From Syngnathus acus (lineage: Eukaryota > Chordata > Actinopteri > Syngnathiformes > Syngnathidae): a stretch of 64,000 nucleotides of DNA. Positions 1-14,000 of this stretch are shown here, piece after piece; position 1 is the stretch's first letter, and each line of letters opens with the position of its first letter. Both the position numbers and the translations under genes were made by a program. The notes below the pieces were generated by a model. The model was not told the origin of the DNA. It searched no databases and saw nothing but the letters and a program-made list of their open reading frames with translations. The DNA is taken from assembly GCF_901709675.1 (NCBI RefSeq), contig NC_051098.1:3856000-3919999 (forward strand), written 5' to 3'.

Positions 1-1510
1 AGAAAACGTGGGTCCTCCTTCCCATGGGCTCACCACCTGTGGGAGGGGCCTAAGGGGTCGGGTGCAGAGTGAGCTGGGCGGCGGCCAAAGGCGGGGACCT
101 TGGCGGTCTGATCCCCGGCTGCAGAAGTTGGCTCTTGGGACATGGAATGTCACCTATCTGGCTGGAAAGGAGCCCGAGCTGGTGTGCGAGGCGGAAAAGT
201 TCCGACTAGACATATTCGGACTTGCCTCCACACAAAGTTTTGGTTCTGGTGCAAGCCCTCTCGAGAGGGGCTGGACTCTCTTCCACTCTGGAGTTGCCCA
301 CGTTGAGAGGCGTTGAGCAGGTGTGGGTATACTTATTGCCCCCCGGCAAAGCGCCTGCACATTGGGGTTCACCCCGGTGAACGGGAGGGTAGCCTCCCTC
401 AGCCTTCGGGTGGGGGGACGGGTCCTGACTGTTGTTTGTGTCTATGCACCAAACGGCAGCTCAGAGTACCCACCCTTTTTGGAGTCCTTGGAAGAAGTGC
501 TGGAGAGCGCTTCTTCTGGGGACTCCATCGTTCTACTGGGTGACTTCAATGCTCACATGGGCAATGACAGTGAGACCTGGGAGGGCGTGATTGGGAGGAA
601 CGGCCCTCCCGATCTGAACCCGAGTGGTGTTCTATTATTGGACTTCTGTGCTCGACACGGATTATCAATAATGAACACCGTGTTCAAACATAAGGGTGTC
701 CATGTGTGCACTTGGCACCAGGACACCCTAGGCCGCAGTTTGATGATCGACTTTGTAGTCGTGTCATCTGATCACCACCTGGTGGTGGGTTGGCTCCGAT
801 GGTGGGGGAAGATGTCGGTCCGACCTGGCAAACCCAAACGTACTGTGAGGGTCTGCTGGGAACGTCTGGCAGAATCCCCTGTCAGGCGGAGCTTCAACTC
901 CCACCTCCGGCAGAGCTTTTCCCACGTCCCGGAGGAAGCGGGGGACATTGAGTCCGAGTGGACCATGTTCCGTACCTCCATTGTTCTCCTCGGGGGCAAG
1001 GCCCCAGGGGTGGATGAGATCCGCCCAATCAATCAATTTATCGGTCGATCTACGCTCCTACCCTCACCTTTGGTCACGAGCTATGAGTCGTGACCGAAAG
1101 AACAAGATCCCGGATACAAGCGGCCGAAATGAGTTTCCTCCGCAGAGTGTCCGGGCTCTCCCTTAGAGATACGGTGAGAAGCTCGGTCATCCGGGAGAGA
1201 CTAGGAGTAGAGCCGCTGCTCCTCCACGTTGAGAGGGGCCAGATGAGGTGGCTCGGGCATCTCACCAGGATGCCTCCTGGACGCCTCCCTGTGGAGGTGT
1301 TCCGGGCATGTCCCACCGGCAGGAGACCCCGTGGACGATCCAGGATGCGCTGGAGAGACTATGTCTCTCAGCTGGCCTGGGAACGCCTTGGGATCCCCCA
1401 GGATGAGCTGGACGAAGGTGCTGGGGAGAGGGAAGTCTCGGAGTCCCTCCTAAAGCTGCTGCCCCCGTGACCTGACCCCGGATAAGCGGAAGATGGATGG
1501 ATGGATGGAT
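1..1510 (+). mobile_element. RTE-clade LINE, internally deleted copy (RTE-A), cut by the window edge
   Basis: This is the 3' part of a non-LTR retrotransposon of the RTE clade (Rex3/Expander-like is my best guess). It starts in the endonuclease leader (LGTWNVTYL near 140) and continues through endonuclease motifs (LLGDFNAH near 535, [11 protein letters not shown] near 710). Compared with the fuller copy at 34944-38261, a short block is missing near 770, between FVVVSSD and HHLVVGW. Nearly all of the reverse transcriptase is missing near 1030, where the reading jumps from APGVDEIRP to the C-terminal region (MRWLGHLTRM near 1245). The copy ends in the GATG tandem tail typical of this family. 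It is dead and lies in an intron of the RhoGEF gene, about 175 bases before an exon. Family placement is from memory; the LINE identity is clear. Confidence 0.85.
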
Positions 1511-1685
1511 GTATTTTTTGCTTGTTTGTTTGTTTGTTTGTTTAGTATGGACTTAACACAATACCGGTACTTAATTTTGATGAACCTGTCTTTATTTACC
1601 AATGTACAATTTTGAAAGAGCAACTCTTGTTTTTGTGTTATTGCTAGGTCACAATATGACGGTATGGCATTTCTTTTCTGTCTAG

Positions 1686-4600
1686 GCCATGTTTGAGCTC
1701 ATTACTTCGGAGGCATCGTACTACAAAAGTTTGGAGATTCTAGAAACTCACTTCCTACGTAAACCTTCTTTAATAAACAACCTCAGCCAATCTGATATGC
1801 ACTTTCTTTTCTCCAACATCGAAGAAGTCATGAAAGCCAGTGAACGGTAGGATGACGCTTTGCTTAACACAAATTTCTATTTGTTTCCCTCCTATGTAAT
1901 CCATTCCAACAAACAGACTTTTCCTCAGTAATCATAATGACTCATTCAAATCTTCTTATGTTCTCAGGTTCCTAATGGATCTCGAACACCGAATCGAGAA
2001 GTCCATTTTGATTTCGGATGTGTGTGACATTGTTTATAGCCATGCTGTTCAGCATTTCAGTGTCTTCATCAAGTATGTCATTAACCAGGTGTACCAGGAG
2101 AAGAACTACAGGCGAATTTTGTGAGTATTTATTTCATTATTCTTAGTTATCTGTTGCATTCTCTATTATTGTCCTTTCAGTATCAATAGGCCATTCGTTT
2201 TGATAAGAATGAAAATTGACCCTTATCACTGCAACACTTTCAGTGACAGTCGGTGTTCTAAATTGCACCTGTGAAAATAGTTTGTTTTATTTTGTCCCTC
2301 AAACCACAATAATCATATTGATTGAAAAACAACTTGTAGTTGTGGATGCTATTTTGGATACATGCTCTCCCTGGGGCTGGGCATTAATTGACATTTTATT
2401 ATATACACTGTATTGATCCAGTAGATGTGTATATGGGGTATTGTTTTTTAAAATACAATTTCAATTGGCCAATTGGTTGTTGACGGCATGGCTCAAGTGG
2501 TAGACTGGCCGTCTGAATGTTGTGCGATGGATTCTCGGCGTTTATGACCATGTCAATGTGTCCTTGAATAACATGCTGAACCCCCAGTTGCTCCTGATGC
2601 TGCGTCATCAGTAGAAGAATGAGGAGACAGTTTTAAAGGGCTTTGAGTACCTCAAAGGTAGCAAAGTGCTGTAGAAGTGTAGGCCATTCACCAATTCCAA
2701 TTTAGTACCTATAAATAATTTTTCTAAACAGGTGTTAACGCTGGGTGGCAAAAACACAGAGAAAAACGATGATGAGCAGTAATAGAAATATTAAACATTA
2801 CATGTAGTATAGTTGGCCTAAGTGTTACTTCACTGACCCTCGTTTTCAATTATTTTTGTTTTATGTATTGCTCTATATGCCAGTAATGTACCATATTTAA
2901 TGATAAATACTTTCACTGCATTTTAGATTTAAAGATGGTGTATTTTAATGTGATTATTTGTGTTATTATGTTGAGGTGGGAGTGTATCTGATCTGTTTAA
3001 TTGCATTGACTGGACATAGCTGATCTGTCCCTTTTATACTTCAGTCGCTTTGGCAGATATGTGGAATTTATCCACAGTTGGAGGAGGTCTGATTTATCTA
3101 ATTCCCTGCATTTTCTTCTCTTGTTGCCATGATACTAATCCTCCCAAAATTGGTGTTTTTGAACAATTTAATGCACATCCAGTAGTCACGATAATGATTT
3201 TTTGTCCTCTTTGAGTCTTTTACTCCTGTCACTCTACTCCAATTTAAGTACCTGAGATGCCAACTGTTCCAGTTTGGTCAGTTTTATTTATTTTTTTTTA
3301 GAGCAGTTGCTGTTCCAGTGAATATGAAAATGTTTGAGAGAGGATGGAACAGCATATAAAGTAAATTACAGTAAATCATTAACTGCCAGCCCTCCCAGTT
3401 TGACACAATTAGTATAAAGTATTTACGTATACCGTAGCTGCCTATCAGCATCAGTGAACTAATTAACTTGGAGTTCACAAGTCAATCTACGTATTTCCGT
3501 GCCCAGCCCAACTCTACTGCAAAGGGCGGTCTTGCTGTGCACATGGGTGGAGTTTTCTTTTTGTTGGTAGAAATGAGCGTTCGCGCCGTGGGAATGATTG
3601 GCGGGTGTGCTGGAGCCTATCCCAGTCTTGTCGCAGTAGGTGGGGTACACGCCGAACTGGTCACCAGACAATCGCAAGGGCACATATAGATAGACAATCA
3701 TTCAGACTCACAACCGCACCTACGGACAATTTGAACTGGTCAATCGGCCTACCATGCATGTCTTTGGAATGTGGGAAGAAACCGGAGTCGAACATGCAAA
3801 CTCCACTCGGAAAGGCCGGAGCCAGAATTGAACACTGCACCTCTGAACTGTGAGGCGGACGTGCTAACTACCGTGCCGCCCTGATTCAGAAAGTATCAGC
3901 TTAAAAAAATAGAGGTCTACATTTCATGGGGTCTGCGGTTCACTGTATAATTACCTTTTCACATAAAGGCACACCATTGTAACTTCAGGTCAGCCAGAGG
4001 CTCAAGGGGTTTATCCCCCCCGACAATTAGATTGTGAATATACATGCATCATTTTGGTTCTGAAATGTACATTCATCTCAGTAAACCATCCCTCTTTATG
4101 CCAGTTTTTATTTTATTTTTGATTTAGATTGTGAATATGCCTGCATCTTTTTATTTAGGAAATGTACATTCATCTAAGTAAACCATCCCTCTTTATGCCA
4201 GTGAGGAGTTTTTACTTTATTTTTGATTGACCAATTAAAACAGCTCCAGGGATATAATCACAGAGAAAAACACCAAGTTCTTGATAAAATTACATTGGGG
4301 TTGCATAATTCAAATGTGACTTGCAAAAAATAAATAGATAAAAATCATTGAGTGTGTGAGTGAAACAGGAGTCACATTTGTCTTAATAAGAGCAGCTTTG
4401 TTTTTCATAATGACAACTGTGAAGGGTGTGGTGCACTGTACATTGCTTCTTATCCAGTACACAAAAGAGCTAGTGAGATGTTCCCACGCACCATACAACA
4501 CTTAGCTCTGACGTGCAAAACCCGAGTTCTATTATATACCATAGTAGATTGATGTAAATGGCATCAGTCAAAATCAGTCATTGGTTGAGCAATAATTCAC

Positions 4601-5250
4601 ATGGGTGACTTAATGCATCTGGCTTAAGTCTTGTCCTAATCAATAACTAATTTATGCTGTACCCAACTACCCATCCCAGGATAGGCAACTTCCTTGCAAT
4701 CCTAAACAGGATCTGTGGAATACAACATGGGTAGATACGTAGATAGATGCATTTACAGTATATCATTGAGTTGGAAAAGTGGGATTCCACTTTTTAAAGT
4801 GTCAGGAGTTCCATCTTGATACATAGCACATAGTCAAGTGTGTCAGCTTTATCAGCCTGCGAAAGAGGTGAACCACTGTCTTGTACTAAAGTATTCAGGC
4901 TGACTGACAGTTTTCACTGAAACCGATACCAGCACAGTGTACTCAGGATCGTCATTAAAAGCAAACTTTGTGCTTTCTGTCTTGTTTGTACTGGTAGTTT
5001 ATGATACATTTTGCGACAATAGTGTTAAGAAATCAAACCAGTATTGCTTGTTGACATACCGTCTTCTCCAATGTCTTTAACTCTTCTTAATTGCCTCGTC
5101 CCCTCTCTTTGATGTACAGTACTTGGCAGGGTGTTGAAATTAGTTTGCCGGTGTTTCTCACAAAGATTTTATAGTATATAGTCGCCATAATGAGCACAGC
5201 TTCATTAGTCCTCACTTTGAAGTTTTGTAGATCAATCAATCAAGTCTGTA

Positions 5251-5281
<31 letters not shown>

Positions 5282-6211
5282 GGTGCAGGAATGTTCTTAT
5301 GAAACACTCAATATACAAGCTAATGTTATGGCCTAGGTTTGCATGGCTTCTTTTGGTCTGGTCCGGTGGTTGAAAACCGCTGTTTTAATTCAGACGTTTC
5401 AAAAATTTGACCGACATTGTAAAATAATTATTCCCTTTACAATATATTTAGTACTGTAGTTCAACATAGAACTACAATAATAATAAAATGTAGTCAACTT
5501 AATAGCTGTCTATATCTGTCAGTCAAAAATAACCTATCATTGTGTTTGTAGAGACAGCTGTTTACGTAATGTTTGTATGTGAGTGGAAAGATACAAATCT
5601 CGTACTATAACATAAAACCTGGCTGAAGGTATGAGAGCCAAAGAGCCATGAGCAATGTCTGTGTCCTTTTTTCTTAACTGGAAAAACTAGGTTTGACAGC
5701 GAGTGACGTTTACTAAATATTCAGTGGATCTGAATAGTGTGTAGTTTGTTTTGGTGTCACTATGGCGTCACCACAATGAGGAAATTACTCTTGTATTGTA
5801 TGTGCAGTTTAAAATAGACTGTATCAGTATTTGCCAATCAGTTGAGTACTTTTATACATTCATTCACAGGGAACAGAGGCAAAACAAAGCAAACTAAAGA
5901 CACATTGCACAGATGATTTAGTCATAAGGCTAAACAGCAAAGGGGAAATAGAGAAAGGGAGTGGTCTGGAAGAGCCGGCTTTTAAAGTCAAAGGCGCACC
6001 TACCTGACAGGTGTGTCTGACCTCACGCAGTGAAACTGGAGCTTGGGGAAAGATTGTACACAACAGATTGTACGGAAACACATTGAACCTTGCTCCCTTG
6101 ATACCATAAATGCGGGAGAATTAATAACTATGTGGGTGTTTATCAATGATAAAAAAAAAAAACTGCAGTTTGTTGTTTGAATTTGATGTGGAACCTGTGA
6201 AGGTGGGAGAG

Positions 6212-6303
<92 letters not shown>

Positions 6304-7961
6304 AGTCAAAGTCAAGTCAAAGTCAGCTTTATTGTCAATCCCTTCATATGTCAAGACACACAAAGAAACCGAATTAACAGTTTAGTGTAGTTGTATGTGG
6401 GGATGAATGATGACGTATGGTAGCAGAGTGTTGCCATGTGCATCATCCATTGAACTGTCTTTCCTTGTATAGACGCCAAAAAAGAAGAAAACAGTCACAG
6501 GTGGTGCCACTAGCTAGCTGTAATTACTAATACTAATTACAGTAGTCACATTACCACCGAGTGATACACCCATAATGCTGCACCTTGATATGCATCGATT
6601 TTCCGTAATGGGTGTGACACCACTGTAGATCAATCTATGAGATTGCTGCACAAGCTGGATAAGGAGTGTGACGTTGCAGCTGTGTGACGTGTAACTCAGC
6701 AGTGAAATCAACAAAGAAAACTTCTCTTTGCTACAGTGACTCAGAGCGAGGGCAGTCTTAGCTAAAAGGAGATACCGTAATTTTCGGACTATAAATCGCG
6801 TTTTTTTTCATAGTTTGGGTGGGGGGGCGACTTATAATGAGGAGCGATTTATATGTGAATTTTTTCAAAAATGTTCCAAAAGAAAAATTTAAACCGCGAT
6901 AAACGAACCGCGATGTAGCAAGGGATTACTGTAATTTGAATTTCAAGTGACGTCAGCAGCGCACCCATTGTTGACAAAGGACGATCGATGGATTTAATGA
7001 ATTGGAGTGACACAGATGGTTTTATAAACGTGTTATTTATGTAATAGTTTTTTTTAATAACTCTGAATGTTACGTCTCAGCTCTTCGTTTGTGTTTATAT
7101 CACGTTAGCATACCTATCGTTTAGCCTGTTGTTGCTCGTTCATGTCTGTTCTTGGTGTTGGATTTTGTCGAATAAATTTCCCCCCAAAATGCGACTTATA
7201 CTCCGGAGCGACTTATATATGTTTTTTTTCACGTTATTGTGCATTTTATGGCTAATGCGACCTATATTCCGGAGCGACTTTTAGTCCGAAAATTACGGTA
7301 CTACATATGAAAAACAAAACAAACTTGAATTTGGTCTTGCTGTGTAAAGAGTGATAAATCTGAATAGACATATCAGCTCGTTTCTTAATCAGCACAAAGC
7401 TCATACTCTTGCATAGTAAGTGGACAAAATTGTTGGTGGACCAACGTTAATGAAAGAAATAAAAAAGGAAATCCACATTGTTTTTAAAATGTTACTCAAC
7501 AGAATTATTTTTAAAAACAAACTCATGAAAAAGGCCTGACCAAAATCATTGTATCCTTTACCTAATGTTTTTCTCCCCACAAACATCTGAGGCAAATTCT
7601 GGAATCAAATGAATTCTATAAATTTCTTTCAGAGTTGTGCACTTCTCAGCAGGTGTTTTCCACTTACTATATTCCCCAAAAAAAAAAATCGCCCCAAATG
7701 TCCCGGGTTTGACAAATTCTTCCTCCAGACTCCATATTTCTGCTGCTTCCACATATGTTCAATAGAATTTACATCAAAGCTCAAAAAGGGCCACTTCAAA
7801 AAAATTCAATGTTTTGCTCTGAGCCATTCTTAGGTGTTTATAACTGTTTGTTTTGGTTCATTATTTTGTTGCAAGACTTTCAAGTTATTTTGAACTTGTA
7901 TTATTATTAATTATTATTATTATTATTATTGCTGTATTGATTGATTGATTGATTGATTGAT

Positions 7962-8005
<44 letters not shown>

Positions 8006-11000
8006 AGAACTTTATTCATCCCACAGCGGGGAAATTCACTTGTCACAGCAGCGCATATGAGTGCAAGAATAATACGAGTGCAAGAATAAAACAAGTGCCA
8101 ACATTTCAAAAAAGGGTAAATAACAGGCAAGGACAAACACAAGTGTTGCTAGTGGAGATGAAACACATTCATTTTATCAGGTGCCACGCATGTTGTAAAG
8201 TCTGACAGCAGAGGGAATTGTTATTTTTATGATCATTTTTATCATTATTATTATTGTTGTTGTTGTTTTGTAAATTTGTACTCATGTACCTCATTGGTTT
8301 TTTGCTAGTTTGATTGATAAATCTTGCCGCGTCTCATGAGAATTCCTCTCAAATGTATGCATCATTCAAATTAGCAAATGGTATTTGCTGCAGCTGAGTA
8401 CACAAACTGCCTTTTTCCTACTGGAGGAAATGTAGCAATGTTGTGAATTACTCAGAGACCTTTTTCTCAAGCATGTGGTACCATGAACATTTGTGTCTCT
8501 CCAGAGAGGGTAACCAGGCATTCCGAGAGACGATGGCAGCATTGGAGAAACATCCATGTGTCAGAGGGCTGTCCTTTACATCGTTCCTCATTCTTCCGTT
8601 CCAGAGGATCACTAGACTCAAATTACTCGTTCAAGTGAGTAGGCTTTACTGATTTGACTTAGAGTCGCAGGCATAGTTTTAAAAATATCACTGTTCTTTT
8701 TTTTTTTTTGCTAACTGTCGTTTCTCACACAGAATATCTTGAAAAATTCTGAAGAAAACTCTGAGAGGGAAGCAAGTGCCATTAAAGCTCACCAGCAACT
8801 GGAGAAGGTAAACATTAATATTTGCAATGACACCAGTATCTGTTTACAAAGTCATTGAATGAATGACCACATTAGTGTCACATTATCAGGGGCTTATTGA
8901 TTTATTTATAAATGTGTGGCCCAAGCCTGTCAAATGTTCTCACCTAAACAACTTCTAAACATAAAGTGATGTGATGTAAGGTTTACGTGGACTGGATAGC
9001 ATCCTGTGTAAAAAAAAAAAAAAAAAGGTCAAGATTGTGATTGTAATGCATTATATATTTTATATACTCGACATTCTGCAGTAATATTGATATTACTTCA
9101 CAGCATATTATAACTCTCCATGCTGGCATCTCGATGGAATTGATTTTGTGATTGGCTCTCTGTATCTGTATCGCACTAATAAAGTAGAGTGAATCATTTT
9201 TAAATACAGTTGACCTACACACATCCAACACAATCTGTATTCTGACAGTTTTAACCTGTCAAATTTTCCTCATTAGAATTGCAAGAAAAGAAAAATCCAT
9301 AACACGCAATAAGACATACGAAGCACCATTCATTTTTATGTTTTAATGAAGAAACAATATTTTTAAGCAAGGTACTTCCAAAATGTAATGAATTTTAATG
9401 ACTCTTTACCTGCAATTATTGAACTCAAGTTATAAGGAATAATGTTACATTCTGATTCACAATATTGTGTTGTTAAATTATGACAGGAAATCACATCAAG
9501 TTTATTTATTTTTATTTGATTTACATCATTGCAGTTCCCATTTACTCTGCTAATATGCCCTTCTGGCTATGAGAAGAATAGCCTGAGAGAAATGCCATGA
9601 CATCCTAGCTTAAATTGCTTTTCTGTCTACAATTTTTCCTTTCATTTTATAAATAACATATTATTGTATCCCTAATAATACAATACATTATAGAGTAATT
9701 AACGTTTTATTTTTTTATTGCGACTATGTGACATCAGTACCAAACATCATACGTAAAACTTGTGACAAACAATAATGATTGTCTCTGAGCATTTACAAAG
9801 TGCAATTTAATCGCAATAAGGCATCATTAGCTATAAACAATACGAAAATAATGACTTTTTTTAATTGATCCAGAATATTTACTTTTTGTGTGTGTGTTTC
9901 AGATTGTGAAAGAGTGTAACGAGGGTGTCCGCAAAATGAGTCGCACAGAGGAGCTTATCAGCATTGAAAAGACATTGGAGTTTAAATCCAAGGTAAACTG
10001 TACTGTACCTATCGTTTGGCATTTTTCTGTTGTTTATTGCACTAATTTCACTCCTTAGCCTTTCATGCATTTTCTACCGCTTGCCCAGTTTACGAGTAAG
10101 CTGGAGCCAATCCTAGCTGACTTTGGGCGACAGGCACGTTTGTTTGTTTGCATGTAGAGACGGACAACTGTTCACACTCTCTTATTCACACTTAGGGGCA
10201 ATTTACAGTCTTTGGTTAACCTTACACGAGTGTTATGGGAATGTAAAAACAAGCACGTATGGGGGAAGTGCAAAACCTAGATAAATTATCTGTAAAGTGT
10301 CGTGTGTCACTCTTTTTTTGTTATGAAAAAAGGAGCTGGAATAACAGTGACGTTTGTGAAGCGATGGAAACTGTAGCAGAGGGAGTGACTGTTGTAAAGC
10401 AATAAAAAGTGTGGCTGTTGAAACATATCCAGCATGCAAAACAAGGAGAGGATTGCAAGGACTTGTACGTCCATAAGATGTTTTATGGATTGTGATACAG
10501 TGAGTGAGGCATACGACTGTCTTTTTATGAGAATAAAGACCGTTAATGTCATTCTGCTTGTCAAGGGAATCATCAGAGATTCAAAACGTCAGCTCCGTAT
10601 ATTCTTTCTGTATCATAATATCCAGGCCTTGGGTTTGTCTGCATTTTGTCCGAAATCCCCCCTTTCCAAAGTCTAAGAAAGAAGTAGTTTCTCTTTACTT
10701 AGAGCTTTGCTCGTAATGTAAATGTTTAGATCATCGAAATAATTGCCAAAGAGTACAAATCATTTACACATTTACATTTATCACTGTACAATTTAAAACC
10801 TAAGTTCAAGACTGATGGCTTTTGGTAAGACACCAAGGACCCCAGGTTAATACGCCTTAACTCCAACACTGAACAGCATTTAGTGTTTCATGAGAAAGTA
10901 AGAATGTAGCCGTGTTTAATTAGCAAAACTTTGGCTGCTTATGAAAACAGCTAATATCGATAAAGATATCATTCATTCTCCAATCTCCATCATGTAGCTT

Positions 11001-14000
11001 TCAAAGAATAATGCTCTGAATTCCCAGAGAATCTTTGGAATACCGCTGCATGTAAACACACTGTGTCTGCATGTACACATGCAAATAAACTCTCTTCAAT
11101 GCAAATTGAGTCACACTGTATGATCACTCTCCAGTGGGTGCAAACTCATCCGTGATGCTGTGATGTAGGCCTGCTTTGCAGAGTCATATACTGTATATCA
11201 TAAACCTTGCTTTCTTCATCTGTAGTCTGTGCCCATCATCTCCCACTCCCGCTGGCTGCTCAAGAAGGGTGAGGTGCAGCTCATGGCGGGACCCAAGAGC
11301 ACCAGGACATTGCGAAGCCGTAAGCTTTACCAGCCCGTCTTCTTGTTCCTGTTCAACAACCTGCTGCTGGTCACCAAGCGCAGCTCGAGGTAAGCATCCG
11401 TTAAATCATTGTTACATGAAAGACAGTCAGTCAGTCACTCCTGAACAAAATGGCAATTTCTTTCCAGTGGGGACAAGTTTCAGGTTCTTGACTCCTGCAC
11501 ACGGGCTATGCTGAGGACTGAAGATCAGGATGACCAAGGCCAGATGCTGGCCTACGTCTTTAATCTTAAATTGATGGAGAACCAAGAGGACCGTGCCGTC
11601 AACTACATGCTCAAGACCGCAAGCATGTAAGGTTTTGTTTCCCATGTTGTAAAAATCCCTGCTATTTTCTCATGGATGCAGTATTCCTACATCTTTTGAT
11701 ATTCTGCCACAATTCGTTGACATTAACTGCATATTTAATACCAAATTTACAATTGTTTTGAATGCAAACTCTAAAACACTCCATCTATAGTAAATAACCA
11801 TTGATTCTTACTTTTATAAACCAATTTTTTACAGTGCAGGTTTGGTGCGAAGCAGTTGGTGTACAATTAGAGCAGCACAAGAGTGGGCTAGACTGAGTTT
11901 TGGTATTTTCACAAGCCAGACCAGCATGCCGCATTTTAAGGACGGTTTGCGCCATTGTGGCCATGAACACAGCCAACTTGTCTTGCCGACAATTGAAGTG
12001 ACTTCTCTCATTCCTTTTCTATGCATTGTGTGAGCTGCTAGTCGTGCTTGAATTGACATGAAGGAAGTAGACTTTGTTTTACTTGAGTCTTGCGACATCT
12101 TGCAAAGTATCTAAGTATGTCTATAGGGAACTTCCAGTCGACCTTTCCACGCGAGTGATATCAAGTAGACTATAGGGAAGTCACAGATCTGTGAAGTGGG
12201 TACTTAGAGACCACATTGCACTTGGATCATACATGGCCTTAAATATTCACCTAATGCTCTTCTCCATAGCTTTACTGCTGGTAGTGGGATTATTTTAACA
12301 ATGCACAATAATAATAAATTGGAGACTGCTTTCCATCCTAATTGAACATGTCAGCAGAGGTCAGAATCTGTCCGCCTGCACTGCTATCAGATTCACCAAA
12401 GGTTCCTTAGACTCCCTACACCAATACTTAGAACTGCTTCCAGCAGGCACTACATTTTAGTCTTCTTATAGACACCAAATTCTCTGGTGTGCCAGATGCA
12501 TGGAATAGGAATGAGCTTCAGTACACTATAATGCACAGCATGATGAAGAGAGAGGAACCAAATTTCCAAACAAATGCATCAAGTCTTGTGTCAACATGAA
12601 AACAGATTTTTAATAATATTGAAAACAGAACAGCAGATAATGAATTAATCACAAAAAAAAAACAAGATAGTAACTTTTTCACTTCATGCAAATAAATGCA
12701 AAATAAATAACCAAAATAAACCAGAAGAATCGCAGTGAAGACTGTCTGCCTGGTTGGCGGAACAGCTTGCGCTATAGTATTGATACCATGACAAATTTGT
12801 ATTGTATTTAGATATACTGTGCAAGTCATGTATCGATATTTTCTCACCAACCGAGACCAAGACTTTTGGGGGTTAAGACCAAAGTGTATACATAAAAAAA
12901 TCAAAATCACCAGTATCCATTACATTTTACATTACATTTGCAACAAAAACAAGTACACCAACAAACAAGTTTGCGCATAGTGCACACAAGCGTCAAATTG
13001 TCGAGAAACACATCATGCAGTAGTCCATATGTATTCACTTTGCTTGGAATAAAGAAGTCAACTTTCTATTACCTGCTCTCAAGGACTCTTTAACAATACC
13101 TTTATTGAGTTTCTATTGTCTTAGAAAATGTTTTGTTTTTTTAAGCAATATTTGTTCTTAAAGAAATTTGATGAACTAAATTAATTTAGTGTTGTTGACT
13201 TTGTACCAGTTAGCACAGTGTTAACTTTCAGTTGTTGAGCCAAATGATCAACTGTCTGCAGCTAAAGCACCAACATAGAAATTGGTCCCATCTAAAGCTC
13301 GCCCCATTTTCTGGTGTAAAGTAACGATTAACACCTTGGGGCATGACTAATACCTGGCGTGTTGATTACTATTTGTTTTTGTGTTAGCTTGCTTTTTAAC
13401 ATGCTATGCAAGCTTCGTTTGCTGTAATATTAAATCGCTGTTAGTTCTTAAGATTTGCAACAAAAAGATATTGCAGGTAGGAAATTGCTTATTTTTGCTC
13501 ATTGTCTTGGAATGGGGTGCTCTGGTTTTAACTTTGCCAGTGTGGTTCATTTAACAGTTATCTTACATGTCTTTATGATTCCTTTTAATTTCCAGACGTT
13601 GGACGTTGTGCCAATTTGCATGTTGCAGACTGCATACTTACAAATGAAATCCTTTTGGAAACCAAACTTAATTACTGACGAGTTTGTCGACATTTTTTCT
13701 TATTCTTCTGGGGTGCAGCGTCTCGAGTAGTTTTCCCTCTTGAACTCTATGTACAAGAGGCGTGGCACTCTAGGCGACACCTTCTGTGTTTCTTAATGTT
13801 CAGGTTTCTCACTAATCACACTTCTGGCTTAGTCTCAATTTAAGTGGTTTTACTGCATGAAAATGCAGCTTCTGGGTCTGGTGGGACATTCAACACAATG
13901 TCCACCTTATGTTGAAATTAAAATCAAGAGTGTACCACCTGTCATCCAAAATCAGCTAAGATAGGTCACGGATCCCCCGCAACCACATCCAGGACAAGAA

